Counted from the stretch's first letter, positions 44,055-52,417 are shown. The stretch: 64,000 nt of DNA from Lentisphaerae bacterium GWF2_49_21 (GCA_001804805.1 MHBH01000026.1:124001-188000), one strand, 5' to 3'. Notes: generated from the sequence alone by a model not told the origin. Translations and numbers: made by a program.

Positions 44055-44113
44055 CCTATAATGTAGTTTAAAGCAGCTTATCCAGCAAGTAATTCTATAA
44101 CCACAGAACACAC

Positions 44114-44408
44114 CAATGCCGTTAACTTAAGACATAATATGTTAATGTCTCGCATGTTATATCCTGATGATGAATCCTGAAGGGATTGAGTAATATAGCC
44201 TGTGGCTTCAGCCACAGGTTTCGTATAAAAGATGATTCGTCCTGTAGGGACGGAATATACTCTGCCCCTTCAGGGCAAAACAAATTTTGGGATTCAATAC
44301 CTATGGTTGAAACCATAGGCTTTATTACCTAACGCATTCCATGCGTATAGAGGAAAAACAATCTAACTCTCATATTATTAAAATGTTACGCTTAAGTTAA
44401 CGGCATTG
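44114..44408. mobile_element. 295-bp element with 18-bp perfect terminal inverted repeats
   Basis: CAATGCCGTTAACTTAAG (44114-44131) and CTTAAGTTAACGGCATTG (44391-44408) are exact complements. Inside are palindromes such as GCCTGTGGCTTCAGCCACAG and CCTATGGTTGAAACCATAGG but no gene. Flanks show a possible 9-bp duplication (AGAACACAC / AGAACACGC, one mismatch). It is inserted in an AACCACAGAACAC repeat. It looks like a MITE or an internally deleted IS. Confidence 0.65.
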
Positions 44409-44487
44409 AGAACACGCCCTTCGACAAGCTCAGGGCGAGAAGACTACACAGAAAAAGAATCAACCACGGAACATCCGCCTACTAAGC
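44409..44487. repeat. Repeat cluster after the 295-bp element
   Basis: CGCCCTTCGACAAGCTCAGG GCG hairpin followed by another AACCACGGAACA-type repeat. No gene. Confidence 0.5.
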
Positions 44488-45309
44488 TTAGGCTTCATTG
44501 TTGGAGTTCACGGCTTCAGCGTGCTCCTTCTGTCCGGTCCTTTTCCTCCATCTCTTATAGCTGAATGCCGGATCCGCGATCGCTGCTGATGCGAAAAAAA
44601 GCATGGCAAAAGGAAGAATTACCAGATATGTCAGCAGGTAGAATAAAAGCACTTGTAAAAGAAATTTGACAAATAATTCATTTCCCGGATATATTTTTTC
44701 GCCTGAAAGAAGTAGCATGGCTGTATATGATATCGACGAAGCTATTAATACTCCTATCGCGGAAAAGAAATTGGGTCTTTTCCTAAAAATGCCGTGGACT
44801 ATGCTTTTCCCAAAATCACCTTCAAAGTCCAATAGAGGTATATGTAAGATGAAAGCTATCAGATTTCCAATTTTTGACTCAGTTTCGCTATCCTTGAAGA
44901 CAAATCTTAATCTGTAGCCCAGTACGACTAGAATATTATAAAGGCAAGAGACTGCTATAGCGGCATATATCGTTGAGACATGAGGCGGAAGAAAAACCAA
45001 ATCCTCTTTTTCAGTCATCTGATCTGCCCTATGCCAAAGCTCAAGAGGCAGGAAAGAAATTACTATGCCGGCAATTGTTCCTGATATCAGTCCTGATATT
45101 ACAATTGAAAGTATTGACGGAGACTGGCTGTCCGAAAGTTTTTGCCTGTTGAAAATGTTTATAGCCGTGACAGTCGATGCAATTGACAGGCCTAGGATTG
45201 CGGCTCTGGCCCCCATGATGACCTGTGGATAGGAAATCACGGCGCTTAGGGAGCACAGGATCGGAGCCAGCAGGAGAAACGGGATATGCATGATCAGCAG
45301 TTTTTTCAT
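44488..45309 (-). CDS. Polytopic membrane protein, tandem paralogue B
   Basis: About 273 residues from the ATG at 45309 (MKKLLIMHIPFLLLAPILC), which overlaps the upstream paralogue's stop. Six or seven hydrophobic segments. It ends with 'ADPAFSYKRWRKRTGQKEHA', closely matched by the paralogue's 'ADPAYNYGRWKKKTGQEEE'. The two share 'HIPFLxLAPxLC' and 'RAAILGLS.A...TAVNI.NR..LS..Q.P'. It has an extra ~70 residues in the middle compared with its neighbour. Not recognised as a known transporter. Confidence 0.7.
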   Translation of the reverse strand: MKKLLIMHIPFLLLAPILCSLSAVISYPQVIMGARAAILGLSIASTVTAINIFNRQKLSDSQSPSILSIVISGLISGTIAGIVISFLPLELWHRADQMTEKEDLVFLPPHVSTIYAAIAVSCLYNILVVLGYRLRFVFKDSETESKIGNLIAFILHIPLLDFEGDFGKSIVHGIFRKRPNFFSAIGVLIASSISYTAMLLLSGEKIYPGNELFVKFLLQVLLFYLLTYLVILPFAMLFFASAAIADPAFSYKRWRKRTGQKEHAEAVNSNNEA

Positions 45310-45896
45310 TTGATTTCTTCTTCCTGCCCCGTTTTCTTCTTCCATCTCCCATAGTTGTAAGCTGGGTCAGCATATGAGGCGGCGATGAACCAGAGCAGGG
45401 CAAACGGAAATGCTCCAAGGAATGAACCCAGGAGGATTGTAATAAAAGCATCATGGTCGCTTTTTGAAACAACCGTCAATCCATATGAGATTGCCGCTCC
45501 TGCCATGACTGCTAGATAGCTGAGTCTTCCATGCTTGAAAATGAACCTGAACCTGTACCCGATGAGTATCAGTATGTTGTATGAGGCTGCACCGACGAAA
45601 TTTGAAACAACGGGAAATGAATGGAAGAATTCTAGGTTCCTTGTCAAGCAAAGAAACAATCCGCAGACCATCCCTGAAATGATACCAACCAGTGATATAG
45701 AATAGATCGTAGGAGGCTGTTCTTTGGATAGCTCTTCTCTGTTGAGGATATTGACTGCTGTCCCTGCCGCAGCGACAGACAATCCAAGTATGGCTGCCCG
45801 AAAGCCTAAAACATGTGGCATCATTATTCCGCTGAAAAAGCACAGGAATGGTGCTAGGATCAGAAAAGGGATGTGCTTTTCTAAAAGTTTTATCAT
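45306..45896 (-). CDS. Polytopic membrane protein, tandem paralogue A
   Basis: 196 residues, about five membrane helices, and the same N- and C-terminal motifs as its downstream paralogue, indicating a tandem duplication. Its ATG and ribosome-binding site (CAGGATTTACATG on the minus strand) are supplied by the dispersed ATCATGTAAATCCTG repeat at 45892-45916. The function is unknown. Confidence 0.7.
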   Translation of the reverse strand: MIKLLEKHIPFLILAPFLCFFSGIMMPHVLGFRAAILGLSVAAAGTAVNILNREELSKEQPPTIYSISLVGIISGMVCGLFLCLTRNLEFFHSFPVVSNFVGAASYNILILIGYRFRFIFKHGRLSYLAVMAGAAISYGLTVVSKSDHDAFITILLGSFLGAFPFALLWFIAASYADPAYNYGRWKKKTGQEEEIK

Positions 45897-45916
45897 GTAA
45901 ATCCTGTTATCCTGTC
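45892..45916. repeat. Dispersed ATCATGTAAATCCTG repeat (copy 2)
   Basis: Same sequence as 40593-40617 (ATCATGTAAATCCTGTTATC then CTGTC). Here it carries the start codon of the membrane-protein gene. Confidence 0.6.
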
Positions 45917-45932
45917 TAAAAATTCTTAACTT

Positions 45933-47225
45933 TTATTTCGCTCCAGTCACAAGCTTGAAATAGTCCGGAAGTTCCTCGCGTCCTGCCTTCGCGCAGATCT
46001 TCTCGCTGAGTTCCGGCGGTAAAGGGAACATCATCGATTCCGTCTTCTCCTTCTTGATCAGGCCGTGGTGTTTCCTTATGAAGCAGTGGCGCCTTGGATT
46101 GTGCATCACCTTGTTCATGCGTGCCCAGATGTCCGCAAGAGGTGTCTTAAACACGTTCCCAAAGCTCAAAGGAGTGAAATCACAGGGGCATACCTCCCCG
46201 AGATGATCGATGAAAAGGTGCTGGGTTCCTGCGCCGCATCCGAAAACTTCCGGACTCTCGATCTGGTTGAACGCGCAAACCTTCGGCAGTTTTCCCTTCC
46301 TGTTCGTCTCCACATGGAATTTGCGAATCTCGCAGATTTCATCGTCAGTGAGGAAGGCATCTTCTGGAGCATCAAAAAGATTTCCGCAGGGCATAGGCTC
46401 GATGAGCCTGAATTCATGTACACCCATCTCCTTCGCGAAACCGTAGATTTTCCTGTAATCCCTATTTTTCATGATCTCCCTGGAAAGGACTGAGCCGGTC
46501 ATGGTATAGAAACCGCTCTCCAAAGAAAGCTTAACGGCGTTGACAAGATTATCAAAGGCCTTTTCCGAACCTCTGAACGCATTTATTTTCTCCTTCTGCC
46601 AGTGGTCAAGGCTTATGCTTGTTGCAAAAAGACCAGAGGCTTTCAGCTCAGATGCCATCTTTCTGCTGAATCCGGAGCCCGAAGTGAAAACAACTGTTTC
46701 TGCTCCTCCGTCTTTTGCGGCTTTGACGAGTTCCGGCAGTCCGTCGAAGAGCATCGGTTCCCCTCCGGTGAACGAGATCAGCGATGTTCCGAGTCCATGC
46801 AGCTGGTCAATGACATTCTTCCACTGTTTGGCTGTGAACTGTCCTTTCTTCCTGCCCTTTATGCTGCAATGCGGACATTTGTTTTCGCAGTCAGCGGTGA
46901 TTGCGAGATAAGCCGACACCGGGCTCAGACTTCTGCCGGAAAGAAGATTCTCGAACATTCTGTCATAGGCGCGTCCCGGGAAGGGAGGGAGGAATGAATT
47001 GAGAACCCATTGTCCGCCGTGCCTCGTGAGCATTTCGCCGTCGAGCCATTTTTTAACGAAGGATATAGTCTTGAAGCCGGGAAGTCCGCCGGTCAGTTCT
47101 TTTTCAACATCGCCGGGCAGTCGCCTCTTTCCCTTTTTGCGAAGTTCGCCGACCACGCGTATAGGGGTCCGTGTCACTCCCGGATCGAACATCAGCCTGA
47201 GGATTTTCAAAGTCTGGAAATTCAT
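45933..47225 (-). CDS. Radical SAM protein with SPASM-like C-terminus
   Basis: 430 residues. The CENKCPHC motif (CxxxCxxC) near residue 114 binds the catalytic [4Fe-4S] cluster; LISFTGGEP is the SAM-binding GGE motif. The C-terminal part has FGCGAG and CPCDFTPLSFGNV, a SPASM/Twitch-type cluster pattern as in peptide- or substrate-modifying enzymes. It overlaps the upstream methyltransferase by four bases (ATGA), so they are co-translated. The substrate is unknown. Contains near-copies of the 13-bp palindrome at 46322 and 47138. Confidence 0.85.
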   Translation of the reverse strand: MNFQTLKILRLMFDPGVTRTPIRVVGELRKKGKRRLPGDVEKELTGGLPGFKTISFVKKWLDGEMLTRHGGQWVLNSFLPPFPGRAYDRMFENLLSGRSLSPVSAYLAITADCENKCPHCSIKGRKKGQFTAKQWKNVIDQLHGLGTSLISFTGGEPMLFDGLPELVKAAKDGGAETVVFTSGSGFSRKMASELKASGLFATSISLDHWQKEKINAFRGSEKAFDNLVNAVKLSLESGFYTMTGSVLSREIMKNRDYRKIYGFAKEMGVHEFRLIEPMPCGNLFDAPEDAFLTDDEICEIRKFHVETNRKGKLPKVCAFNQIESPEVFGCGAGTQHLFIDHLGEVCPCDFTPLSFGNVFKTPLADIWARMNKVMHNPRRHCFIRKHHGLIKKEKTESMMFPLPPELSEKICAKAGREELPDYFKLVTGAK

Positions 47226-48088
47226 CTTTTCACCGCCACGACCGCTATGTAATGATGTTTTATCAAGTCTCTTCCCTTCTGAAGTCTTTTTTCGAAGAAA
47301 TCCTTGACTTCAGGATCATCTTTGATGGGCAGAACCGAATCGAAGCCGGCGAGTATGCCCGTCTGAAGGAGCCAGTCAGTAATTAATATACCCTCTGGAG
47401 GAGTTATCTGTTTGGATCCTTCTTCCTTCCATTCTACGGTGAATCCGTTTTTTTCGAGAAGGACCAGAGTGGACGCGAGACTTTTTGGAAACGAGGGCCA
47501 CAGAGCCTTTTCAACTTTGCCGGGATATTCCAGCATGCAAGATTGGAATGCATCGAACACCGGCTTCAAAGTGTCTTCAAGGTTTACGACAAATGCGAAG
47601 ACTCCATTCTTCTTGAGCATGCGAGACGACAACTTAATAATTTCCGGCGGTTTTGAATATCCTATAGCCCATGACGAGTAGATCATTGCAGGCGCTTCTT
47701 TTTTCCATTTGTGGAGGAAATCCAGCATATCAGATCTGGAGTAGGAAATCTTCTTTGTTCCTGCAGTTCTTTTTTCGGCGGCGGAAAGCATGTTCTCCGA
47801 GATGTCCGACGCGAATATCCTGTTGTCCGGAAATTTTCTGGAGAGCTTTTCCGTGGAATATCCGGTTCCGCATCCAAGTTCGATGATAGGAGAAGAACTG
47901 TCAAGACATGGAATCCTGGAAACAAGATCATCGGTGACGGCGACGAGGTTCTTAAGCCAGGTCGTGTCGTAGGACGGAGCGACGGAGTCGTAACCGCGCC
48001 TGTAGTCTTCGCGGGACATCCAGCGTCCTGAAACTGCGAGTTTCGCAACGCGGGCGTTCAGCCTGAGCAATGAGCTGATCCGGGCCAT
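47222..48088 (-). CDS. Class I SAM-dependent methyltransferase
   Basis: 288 residues. Rossmann-type SAM motifs: IIELGCGTGYSTEKLSRKF (motif I), RIFASDISENML (motif II) and PAMIYSSWAIGYS (post motif). An N-terminal helical part precedes 'YDSVAPSYDTTW', common in methyltransferases of the ubiquinone/biotin-synthesis type. Coupled to the radical SAM gene and preceded, two bases away, by a 26-codon lipopeptide gene. Confidence 0.85.
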   Translation of the reverse strand: MARISSLLRLNARVAKLAVSGRWMSREDYRRGYDSVAPSYDTTWLKNLVAVTDDLVSRIPCLDSSSPIIELGCGTGYSTEKLSRKFPDNRIFASDISENMLSAAEKRTAGTKKISYSRSDMLDFLHKWKKEAPAMIYSSWAIGYSKPPEIIKLSSRMLKKNGVFAFVVNLEDTLKPVFDAFQSCMLEYPGKVEKALWPSFPKSLASTLVLLEKNGFTVEWKEEGSKQITPPEGILITDWLLQTGILAGFDSVLPIKDDPEVKDFFEKRLQKGRDLIKHHYIAVVAVKR

Positions 48089-48089
48089 T

Positions 48090-48170
48090 TCACACGGGGC
48101 CGCATCCTGCGAGCAGGACTGCCATGGCGACGGTGATAACTATCATCGCGACTTTTACTACGGTATTCAT
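48090..48170 (-). CDS. 26-aa lipopeptide with a lipobox
   Basis: Minus-strand ATG at 48170 opens a 26-codon frame: MNTVVKVAMIVITVAMAVLL followed by AGCGPV and TGA. It has a hydrophobic signal helix and a textbook lipobox (LLAGC) with only three residues after the Cys. GGGGAATT lies upstream of the ATG. Size and form recall entericidin-type small lipoproteins. The stop is one base from the methyltransferase ATG, suggesting co-translation. Confidence 0.6.
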   Translation of the reverse strand: MNTVVKVAMIVITVAMAVLLAGCGPV

Positions 48171-48304
48171 GTTGTTAATTCCCCTTTCCCGGGTTCAATC
48201 TACCGGTGGAAGAATGTTAATTCAAGGGGAAGAAGATACTGATTCCTCCAGTTCCCATAATCTATAAGTTAGTCGTGTAAATGTCTGTGAAGGTCTGTGG
48301 CAAA

Positions 48305-48916
48305 CTATTTGATTACCGCATACCATTCGCCAAGTCCTCCAAGGATCATCTGGACTGAGACCGCTGCTACAATAAGACCGGTTATCCTGATAAGAGGGCC
48401 GATGACGTTGAACCTGTCGAGTATTTTTGCAATCCATATTGAGCTGACCATGAGGACGAAATTTACGGCAAGGGCAATTGTGATTGCGATCATTGTGTGT
48501 TCTATTCCCGATAATACCCTGTATGAAATGGCGGCCGTTATGGTGCCGGGGCCTGCAATAAGCGGTGCTCCGAGCGGGACGACCGAGAGATCGGAAAGGC
48601 TTCCGTGCAGGCTGCTTTCATAGAACCTTCCATTTCTCACCGCCTGCAGACCTATGATGAAGAGTATGATGCCGCCGGCGACTTTCAATGAATAGATCTC
48701 CACATGGAAGACAGATCTCAGTACGAGATTCCCGAGAACTGTCACAAGGAGGAGTATTATGAATGCGACGACAGTGGACTGCAATGAAAGGCTGATGAGC
48801 TTTTTCCCTGAAAGAGGGGGCTGTATGGATGAGAGCAGGAATATCTTGCTGGCAGGATTTATAAGCGCAAGGAAATAGAGGCTGGACTCAAGCAATATTT
48901 TCATGTCGATATTCAT
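48305..48916 (-). CDS. MarC-family membrane protein
   Basis: About 203 residues from the ATG at 48916 (MNIDMKILLESSLYFLALINPASKI); the first ATG at 48952 and one at 48904 are alternatives and none has a strong SD. Six membrane helices and the MarC landmarks ALINPASKIFLL, GGIILFIIGLQA and VPLGAPLIAGPGTITAAIS. The family has no settled function despite its name. Confidence 0.88.
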   Translation of the reverse strand: MNIDMKILLESSLYFLALINPASKIFLLSSIQPPLSGKKLISLSLQSTVVAFIILLLVTVLGNLVLRSVFHVEIYSLKVAGGIILFIIGLQAVRNGRFYESSLHGSLSDLSVVPLGAPLIAGPGTITAAISYRVLSGIEHTMIAITIALAVNFVLMVSSIWIAKILDRFNVIGPLIRITGLIVAAVSVQMILGGLGEWYAVIK

Positions 48917-48990
48917 TGCGGAATAATGTCGTGCATGCTGATTTATTTTCAAATGGGCCGATAAAATTCAAATATATATTTTAAATTCCC

Positions 48991-49018
48991 TTGACATGGA
49001 CGCATGAGGCGATATTAT
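48991..49018 (+). promoter_or_regulatory. Sigma-70 type promoter of the Fur/PerR-type gene
   Basis: TTGACA (48991-48996) and TATTAT (49013-49018), 16 bases apart, a near-consensus promoter directly before the operator. Confidence 0.75.
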
Positions 49019-49020
49019 AA

Positions 49021-49037
49021 ATAAGAATGATTCTTAT
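49021..49037 (+). promoter_or_regulatory. Fur/PerR-type operator
   Basis: ATAAGAATGATTCTTAT is a perfect 8-1-8 inverted repeat, close in form to PerR and Fur boxes. It begins 3 bases after the -10 element, so repressor binding would block initiation. It implies autoregulation. Confidence 0.75.
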
Positions 49038-49056
49038 TCTTAATGATGAGGCGGAA

Positions 49057-49434
49057 ATGTTGCTTACAAGACAGAGAAAAACCATTATAAGGGAGTTGAA
49101 GAAGCTCAAAAGCCATCCAACTGCGGATGAGTTCTATGAGCTTATCAGGAAGAAAACTCCCAAGGTCAGCATGGCATCAATATACAGGAACCTGGAAGTC
49201 CTTTCGCAGACGGGCCATATTATGAAAATTGAGTCCTGTGGATGTCAGATGAGGTTTGATGGCGAAACCAACCCCCATCATCACCTCAGATGCCTCAAAT
49301 GCGGAAGGATTTCAGATTTCATGCCGGACGGAGCTAAGCTACTTGATAGCTCGCTAGAGGAAATGAAGAAACTCAACAGCTGTGTTTGCGGATATAGGAT
49401 TGAATTTACAGGAACCTGCTGCAAATGCGGATGA
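49057..49434 (+). CDS. Fur/PerR-family metalloregulator
   Basis: About 125 residues from the ATG at 49057 (MLLTRQRKTIIRELKKLKSHPTADEFYE), behind GAGGCGG. The ATG at 49027 lies inside the operator and is unlikely. The winged-helix part has VSMASIYRNLEVLSQTGHI (YRNL recognition helix). The metal part has NPHHHLRCLKCGRISD and two further Cys pairs (CVCG and CCKC), a structural zinc site. Immediate neighbours are rubrerythrin, superoxide reductase and ferritin, so a peroxide- or iron-responsive PerR/Fur role is likely. Confidence 0.88.
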   Translation: MLLTRQRKTIIRELKKLKSHPTADEFYELIRKKTPKVSMASIYRNLEVLSQTGHIMKIESCGCQMRFDGETNPHHHLRCLKCGRISDFMPDGAKLLDSSLEEMKKLNSCVCGYRIEFTGTCCKCG

Positions 49435-49475
49435 ACTTAAGGTGAAATTTAAATAAACAATACGGAGGTGGGGAA

Positions 49476-50054
49476 ATGGGTAAAGGCATCAAAGGGACGG
49501 AGACGGAGAAAAATCTTTTGAAGGCGTTCGCGGGGGAATCCCAGGCGAGGAACCGCTATTCTTATTCTGCGAGTACCGCTGAAAAAGAAGGCTATGAGCA
49601 AATAGCCGCGATTTTCGAGGAGACGGCCGATCAGGAACGTGTCCATGCGAAAAACTTCTTCAAGCACCTTGAAGGCGGGGATCTTGAGATCACAGCCTCT
49701 TATCCCGCTGGGAAAATAGGGACGACTGAGGAAAACCTCACCCATGCCGCCGCAGGAGAACATCACGAGTGGAGCAATCTTTATCCGTCATTTGCGGATA
49801 TCGCCGAAAAGGAAGGATTCAAGGATGTCGCAGTCCTTTTCAGGATGGTTTCAAATGCCGAAAAGGGGCATGAGGCCCGTTATAATGACCTTCTTAAGAA
49901 CTTGAAGGAAGGAAAGGTCTTCAAAAAAGACTCCAAGGTCAAGTGGCAGTGCAGGAAATGCGGATACATCCATGAAGGCAATGAGGCTCCGAAGAAGTGC
50001 GCTGCCTGCCAGCATCCACAGTCCTACTTCGAGATCAAAAAGGAGAATTGGTAG
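49476..50054 (+). CDS. Rubrerythrin
   Basis: 192 residues: ferritin-like di-iron domain (TEKNLLKAFAGESQARNRYSY, ETADQERVHAKNFF, AAAGEHHEWSNLYPSFA, NAEKGHEARY) followed by a C-terminal rubredoxin-like domain (CRKCGYIHEG, CAACQHPQ). It reduces hydrogen peroxide in anaerobes. GGAGG SD. It lies 41 bases after the Fur-type regulator and is probably on the same transcript. Confidence 0.95.
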   Translation: MGKGIKGTETEKNLLKAFAGESQARNRYSYSASTAEKEGYEQIAAIFEETADQERVHAKNFFKHLEGGDLEITASYPAGKIGTTEENLTHAAAGEHHEWSNLYPSFADIAEKEGFKDVAVLFRMVSNAEKGHEARYNDLLKNLKEGKVFKKDSKVKWQCRKCGYIHEGNEAPKKCAACQHPQSYFEIKKENW

Positions 50055-50141
50055 TTTCCCTACCTGGACTTGAAATATGGAAACTTGCGGGATAGCTTCG
50101 TTGCCTGAGATGGCATACATAAAATATAAGGAGAGACAAAA

Positions 50142-50519
50142 ATGGCTAAAAGACTTGAAGTGCTCAAATGCTGCAAAGGAGTCACGTTCGAAGTGCTGAC
50201 CGACGGTGACTGTCTCGATATTACGTGCTGCGGAGAACCTGTACAGGTGGTCAAGGAGAACAGTGTAGACGCCGCCAAGGAGAAGCATGTTCCCGTGATC
50301 CAGCAGGGAAAGACTGGAGTCAAGATAGTCGTTGGTTCAGTTGCGCACCCCATGGAGGAGAAACATTATATCCAGTGGATAGAAGTGATCAACGGAGACT
50401 ATGTCAACCGCAAGCATCTCAAGCCCGGAGACGCTCCCGAGGCTGAGTTCTTTGTTCCTAACACAGGAAAACTTATCGTCCGTGCCTATTGCAACCTGCA
50501 CGGCTTATGGAGGGCATGA
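50142..50519 (+). CDS. dfx: Desulfoferrodoxin / superoxide reductase
   Basis: 125 residues. The C-terminal catalytic iron site is complete: EKHVPV, SVAHPMEEKHYIQWIE and YCNLHGLW supply the four His and the Cys ligand. The N-terminal desulforedoxin-type domain is altered: family members have CxxC then CC, but here the first pair is adjacent (K-C-C-K, residues 10-11) with CC at 29-30 and an extra Cys24. The extra iron centre may be changed or lost. It reduces superoxide using rubredoxin, which is encoded downstream. Confidence 0.92.
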   Translation: MAKRLEVLKCCKGVTFEVLTDGDCLDITCCGEPVQVVKENSVDAAKEKHVPVIQQGKTGVKIVVGSVAHPMEEKHYIQWIEVINGDYVNRKHLKPGDAPEAEFFVPNTGKLIVRAYCNLHGLWRA

Positions 50520-50521
50520 TT

Positions 50522-51064
50522 ATGATACCCAAAAAGATTGAAGCGATTTTAAACGACCAGCTCAGCTTCGAGCTGTATTCGGCGTATATCTATCTTGCGA
50601 TGGCCGCACATCTCAAATTCATGGGCCTCAACGGCTTTGCGAACTGGATGAAGGTGCAGGCGCAGGAGGAGACTGTCCACGGAATGGGTTTCTACACCTT
50701 CATCATTGACCGCGGCGGGAAGGTTGAACTGAAGGCTGTCCCCCAGCCCAAGTCGGATTGGAAATCAGCACTAGTGGCCTTTGAAGGCGCCCTTGAACAT
50801 GAGTGCCTCGTCACTTCGAGGATCAACAAGATCGCCGCCCTTGCTGAAGCTGAAAAGGATTTCGCCACAAAAAATTTCATCCAGTGGTACATCGGTGAGC
50901 AGGTCGAAGAGGAGGCTAACGCCACCGAGATCATAAACGAACTCAAGCTCGCTTCGAATTCGAGGGAAGCCCTGCTCATGCTCGACAGGGAAAAGGCAAT
51001 GAGGGCTTTCGTGTTCCCGGTCATCCCAGGCGGATTGAAGGCTCCAGGCGCCGCAGCGCCGTGA
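50522..51064 (+). CDS. Ferritin (FtnA type)
   Basis: 180 residues from the ATG at 50522 (MIPKKIEAILNDQLSFELYSAYIYLAMAAH), with GGAGG 8 bases upstream inside the end of dfx. Ferroxidase ligands are visible: Glu in NDQLSFELYSAY, Glu-x-x-His in QEETVHGMGFY, Glu in EHECLVTSRI and the QWYIGEQVEEE helix. It stores iron and removes Fenton substrates. Confidence 0.92.
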   Translation: MIPKKIEAILNDQLSFELYSAYIYLAMAAHLKFMGLNGFANWMKVQAQEETVHGMGFYTFIIDRGGKVELKAVPQPKSDWKSALVAFEGALEHECLVTSRINKIAALAEAEKDFATKNFIQWYIGEQVEEEANATEIINELKLASNSREALLMLDREKAMRAFVFPVIPGGLKAPGAAAP

Positions 51065-51074
51065 CGGGAGACAT

Positions 51075-52283
51075 ATGAACAACATCGGGAAAGCCATTAA
51101 AATAAGCGACAAGGTCTATTGGGTCGGGGCGGTCGACTGGACCGTCCGTGATTTCCATGGATATCAGACTTCCAGGGGAACCACTTACAATGCCTATCTC
51201 ATCATGGCCGACAAGATCACGCTTGTCGATACTGTTAAGGCGCCGTTCAAGGATGAACTCCTCTCCAGGATATCGTCGGTCGTCAATCCATCTGAAATAG
51301 ACTATATCATCTCGAACCATTCTGAGATGGACCATTCCGGATGCCTGCCGGAGATGATTGAAATCATCAAACCGGAAAAGGTGTTCGCATCGGCCATGGG
51401 ACAGAAGGCGCTCGAATCGCATTTCAGGATCGGTTCGAAGATAACTCCTGTCAAAACCGGTGACAGCGTCTCCCTCGGCAACATGAACATCAGCTTCATC
51501 GAGACGAAGATGCTGCACTGGCCCGACAGCATGGTCAGCTACCTGAAGGAGGAGCAGATACTCTTCTCACAGGACGGATTCGGGATGCATCTGGCGGTGG
51601 ACAGGATCTTCGACGATGAGAACAGCTGGGACATTATCGAGGAGGAGACGGAAAAGTATTTCGCCAACATACTCATGCCTTATTCAAACCTCATACTCAA
51701 GCTGCTGGCGTCGCTCAAGGAAATGAACCTGCCAATAAAGCTTGTCGCTCCAGACCATGGACCGATCTGGCGTTCCAACTTCGGGAAAATCGCCGGACTC
51801 TATGGGAAATGGTCCGAGCACAGGCCGGTTCCACGGGCGATTGTCGTATATGACACGATGTGGAACAGTACAGCGCTCATGGCAAAGGCCGTTGGCGAGG
51901 GGCTCAGGGAGACAGGCATAGAATTCAAGATCCTTCCGATGGGACAGAGCCACAGGAGCGATGTGGCCACCGAGGTCCTGAGATCAAGCGCGATGATCGT
52001 TGGTTCTCCTACCTTGAACAACAATATCTTCCCGACAATGGCTGATGTACTTACCTATATCAAAGGGCTTCGTCCGGCAAACATGATTGGCGCCTCTTTC
52101 GGCTCATATGGATGGAGCGGGGAGTCGGTCGGCCTGCTGAATGACTTCCTGAAGTCGATGGAAATCGAGGTTGTCGGCGAAGGTGTCAAGGCCAAATATG
52201 TTCCGACCGAAGCGGATCTGAAAGCCTGTTTCGAGCAGGGAAAACTTGTCGGAGAGAAGCTCAAGGCAAAAATAGGGAAGTAA
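51075..52283 (+). CDS. Flavodiiron protein (FprA; O2/NO reductase)
   Basis: 402 residues: metallo-beta-lactamase di-iron domain with SNHSEMDHSG (HxExD-H), an ETKMLHWPDSM segment, FSQDGFGMHLA and APDHGPIWR, then a flavodoxin domain from residue ~255 (VVYDTMWNSTALMAKAV, SPTLNNNIFP, SYGWSGES). It reduces O2 to water (or NO to N2O) with electrons from rubredoxin. Only 10 bases after ftn, so it is in the same operon. Confidence 0.95.
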   Translation: MNNIGKAIKISDKVYWVGAVDWTVRDFHGYQTSRGTTYNAYLIMADKITLVDTVKAPFKDELLSRISSVVNPSEIDYIISNHSEMDHSGCLPEMIEIIKPEKVFASAMGQKALESHFRIGSKITPVKTGDSVSLGNMNISFIETKMLHWPDSMVSYLKEEQILFSQDGFGMHLAVDRIFDDENSWDIIEEETEKYFANILMPYSNLILKLLASLKEMNLPIKLVAPDHGPIWRSNFGKIAGLYGKWSEHRPVPRAIVVYDTMWNSTALMAKAVGEGLRETGIEFKILPMGQSHRSDVATEVLRSSAMIVGSPTLNNNIFPTMADVLTYIKGLRPANMIGASFGSYGWSGESVGLLNDFLKSMEIEVVGEGVKAKYVPTEADLKACFEQGKLVGEKLKAKIGK

Positions 52284-52330
52284 CGGAGTTCCGGCGTGAC
52301 GGTGTACCGGAGAACCAATAAATTGGTATC

Positions 52331-52417
52331 CGATAAAAGTAGGTTGGGCTTTAGCCCGACATTTCTTAAATCAAAAATCATCAATCCTCCTTCGCCAAGG
52401 CTACGGAGGACAGGTCA
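52331..52417. repeat. REP palindrome and CCTCC...GGAGG repeat before rubredoxin
   Basis: GTAGGTTGGGCTTTAGCCCG AC (from 52337) is a GTAG-footed REP of the same type as 2916. It is followed by a CCTCCTTCGCCAAGGCTACG GAGG hairpin. Confidence 0.6.

Noticed and set aside
44418-44437. CCCTTCGACAAGCTCAGGG hairpin as a gene-specific terminator
   Set aside because: It is a short dispersed palindrome within a repeat cluster and not placed after a gene end.
48185-48210. GGGTTCAATCT as a tRNA T-arm
   Set aside because: No acceptor stem or anticodon arm could be built around it on either strand.
49027-49056. Fur-type regulator starting at 49027
   Set aside because: The ATG is within the operator palindrome, has no SD, and adds an atypical N-terminus.
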